64,000 nt of DNA from JAHIQC01 sp964565645 (GTDB lineage Bacteria > Actinomycetota > Coriobacteriia > Anaerosomatales > JAHIQC01): NCBI GenBank assembly GCA_964565645.1, contig CAZMFQ010000008.1:62001-126000 (forward strand), read 5' to 3'. The notes under the pieces are model-generated. The model was given only the letters and a program-made list of their open reading frames with translations, ran no database searches and was not told the DNA's origin. Made by a program: the position numbers and the translations under genes. Shown here one piece after another: positions 62,996 to 64,000 of the stretch (position 1 is its first letter; every line of letters begins with the position of its first letter).

Positions 62996-62999
62996 GACG

Positions 63000-63494
63000 T
63001 CAGGTGTGCGATATCCGTGCCACGGTGGCGCCCGACAGCGCGAGGAGCCGCTCGAGCGGAATCCGGACCATCGACGACGGCGTACCCGCCGCCGGGTAGA
63101 CCTCCTCGAAACGGCCGAGCGACTCGTCGGCGAACAACGGCAGCCCGGACGGCAGATCGAACGGGGAGACGCCGCCGATCGCGTAGCCCGTCGCCTCTCG
63201 CACGGTCTCGGCATCGGCGAACCGCGCCTCGGTTCCGCCGAGGAGCGCCGCGATCGCGTCCATGTCGCCCCGGCGGTCGCCCGCCACGAGCGCGAGCACC
63301 GGCCTGCCGTCGACAACGAACACGAGCGACTTCACGATCTGGCCGAGCTCACAGCCAGCCGCGTCCGCGGCCATCTGCGCGGTCTTGGTCGACTGCTCGA
63401 ACATGACGATGCCGTCGGCAAGGCCGTGCGTCTCGAGGTAGGTCCTGACGCGCTCGGCGGACCCGATCTTGCGCTTGGGTGCATCGGTACTCAT
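63000..63494 (-). CDS. YbaK/EbsC-type aminoacyl-tRNA deacylase
   Basis: 164 residues. VMFEQSTKTAQMAADAAGC near residue 30, IVKSLVFVVDGRPVLALVAGDRR near 53 with the conserved Lys, and GYAIGGVSPF near 103 match YbaK. It likely clears mischarged tRNAs. The start at 63494 overlaps the upstream GNAT stop (ATGA), so the two are coupled. Confidence 0.88.
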   Translation of the reverse strand: MSTDAPKRKIGSAERVRTYLETHGLADGIVMFEQSTKTAQMAADAAGCELGQIVKSLVFVVDGRPVLALVAGDRRGDMDAIAALLGGTEARFADAETVREATGYAIGGVSPFDLPSGLPLFADESLGRFEEVYPAAGTPSSMVRIPLERLLALSGATVARISHT

Positions 63495-64000
63495 CGATCG
63501 AACTCCTCGGATTTCATGGGAGCGGGAACGGGCTTGGGGGCCCGAAGCGGGATGCGCAGTGACTGCAGCACGGCCTCGAGGTTGTCGGCCCATGTCGCGA
63601 GCGAACGGAGGTCCAGCTCGAGCAAGGGGTATGTCGGGTGCGGACGGGCGACGTTGAACCCGTTGCGAAGCAGGAACTCCATGCCGATCACCGGCTGTGT
63701 GGACATGTCGGTCCCCGGCGTGGCCGTGGCGAACGCCTGCACGGTGCGCTCGTGTCGTGACACGAGGTCCCTCAATGCGGCGCGGAGCAGCAGGGTGCCC
63801 AGTCCGTGCTGGCGGGCGTTATCGCGGATATGGATGCAGGTCAGCAGGACAGCATCGTCCGCCGGTGGCCCCGAGGGGAACCGCTCAGCCTGCGGGAAGT
63901 AGCGGGCGGGCGCGTACTTGATGAAACCGAGGACTTCCTTGTCCTCCATGGCCACACGTCCGCTGTCGCCCCACTCACGCGAGATCAGCCCGTAGCGCTC
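63491..64000 (-). CDS. GNAT acetyltransferase, partial at window edge
   Basis: At least 169 residues; the frame is open to the end of the window, so the 5' end is missing. LLTCIHI then ARQHGLGTLLLRAALRDL is the acetyl-CoA loop. The downstream deacylase start overlaps its stop. Confidence 0.75.
   Translation of the reverse strand, partial: ERYGLISREWGDSGRVAMEDKEVLGFIKYAPARYFPQAERFPSGPPADDAVLLTCIHIRDNARQHGLGTLLLRAALRDLVSRHERTVQAFATATPGTDMSTQPVIGMEFLLRNGFNVARPHPTYPLLELDLRSLATWADNLEAVLQSLRIPLRAPKPVPAPMKSEEFDR

Noticed and set aside
1..64000. CRISPR array or insertion sequence with transposase
   Set aside because: No regularly spaced 25-40 bp repeats and no DDE or HUH transposase gene were seen. 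The short repeats found are att, arm or operator sites.

Overview
The window is high-GC, tightly packed chromosomal DNA of an actinobacterial type. Supporting signs are a PASTA protein, paired CWB2 cell-wall-binding proteins, Gram-positive lipoproteins and frequent GTG/TTG starts. A large multihaem c-type cytochrome points to anaerobic, electron-transferring metabolism. A deep-branching anaerobic actinobacterium (Coriobacteriia/OPB41-like) would fit, but that is inference.

Host part, left (1-19057): the 3' end of a PASTA protein, then a leftward surface-glycan operon (10502 to 758) of two GT2 and two GT4 glycosyltransferases, a flippase and two paralogous multi-membrane proteins. Next come a YaiI/YqxD protein and a cell-envelope block: a CWB2 protein, a lipoprotein and a seven-bladed propeller fused to CWB2. 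A cytochrome with 21 candidate haem motifs follows, and then tRNA-Arg(CCT).

Accessory part (19013-50793): two integrative elements sit in tandem in the tRNA gene. Three 45-bp copies of the tRNA 3' end (19013, 34026, 50749) bound them, and each element has its integrase and excisionase next to its left copy. Paired arm-type repeats (TGCTACGG for element 1, TGCTATGA for element 2) lie just inside both ends of each element. Element 1 carries a type I restriction-modification system (hsdR-hsdM-hsdS), a solo tyrosine recombinase, a HigB/HigA-ImmA module, a Fic protein sharing operator-like boxes with it, and a RusA resolvase. Element 2 carries a possible HUH Rep-like protein, two J-domain proteins, RadC, a topoisomerase-type zinc ribbon, a third integrase, two divergent HEPN proteins (one ApeA-like), a PaeR7I/XhoI-like restriction-modification pair and a DUF3800 protein. 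At least six of its genes start behind a hairpin, a pyrimidine-rich tract and a strong SD, which looks like a repeated regulatory leader. Neither element shows conjugation or virion genes, so both look like phage-satellite-like or mobilizable defence elements.

Host part, right (50800-64000): an HD-GYP protein, a lipoprotein, a phosphoribosyltransferase, an NMT1-type ABC transporter, acetyltransferases and a HAD phosphatase. An M-box magnesium riboswitch with terminator then precedes a PRC-MgtE protein, an NRAMP-related transporter with non-canonical metal-site residues (probably Mg2+) and 5-formyl-THF cyclo-ligase. A polysaccharide deacetylase, a YbaK deacylase and a partial GNAT protein end the window.
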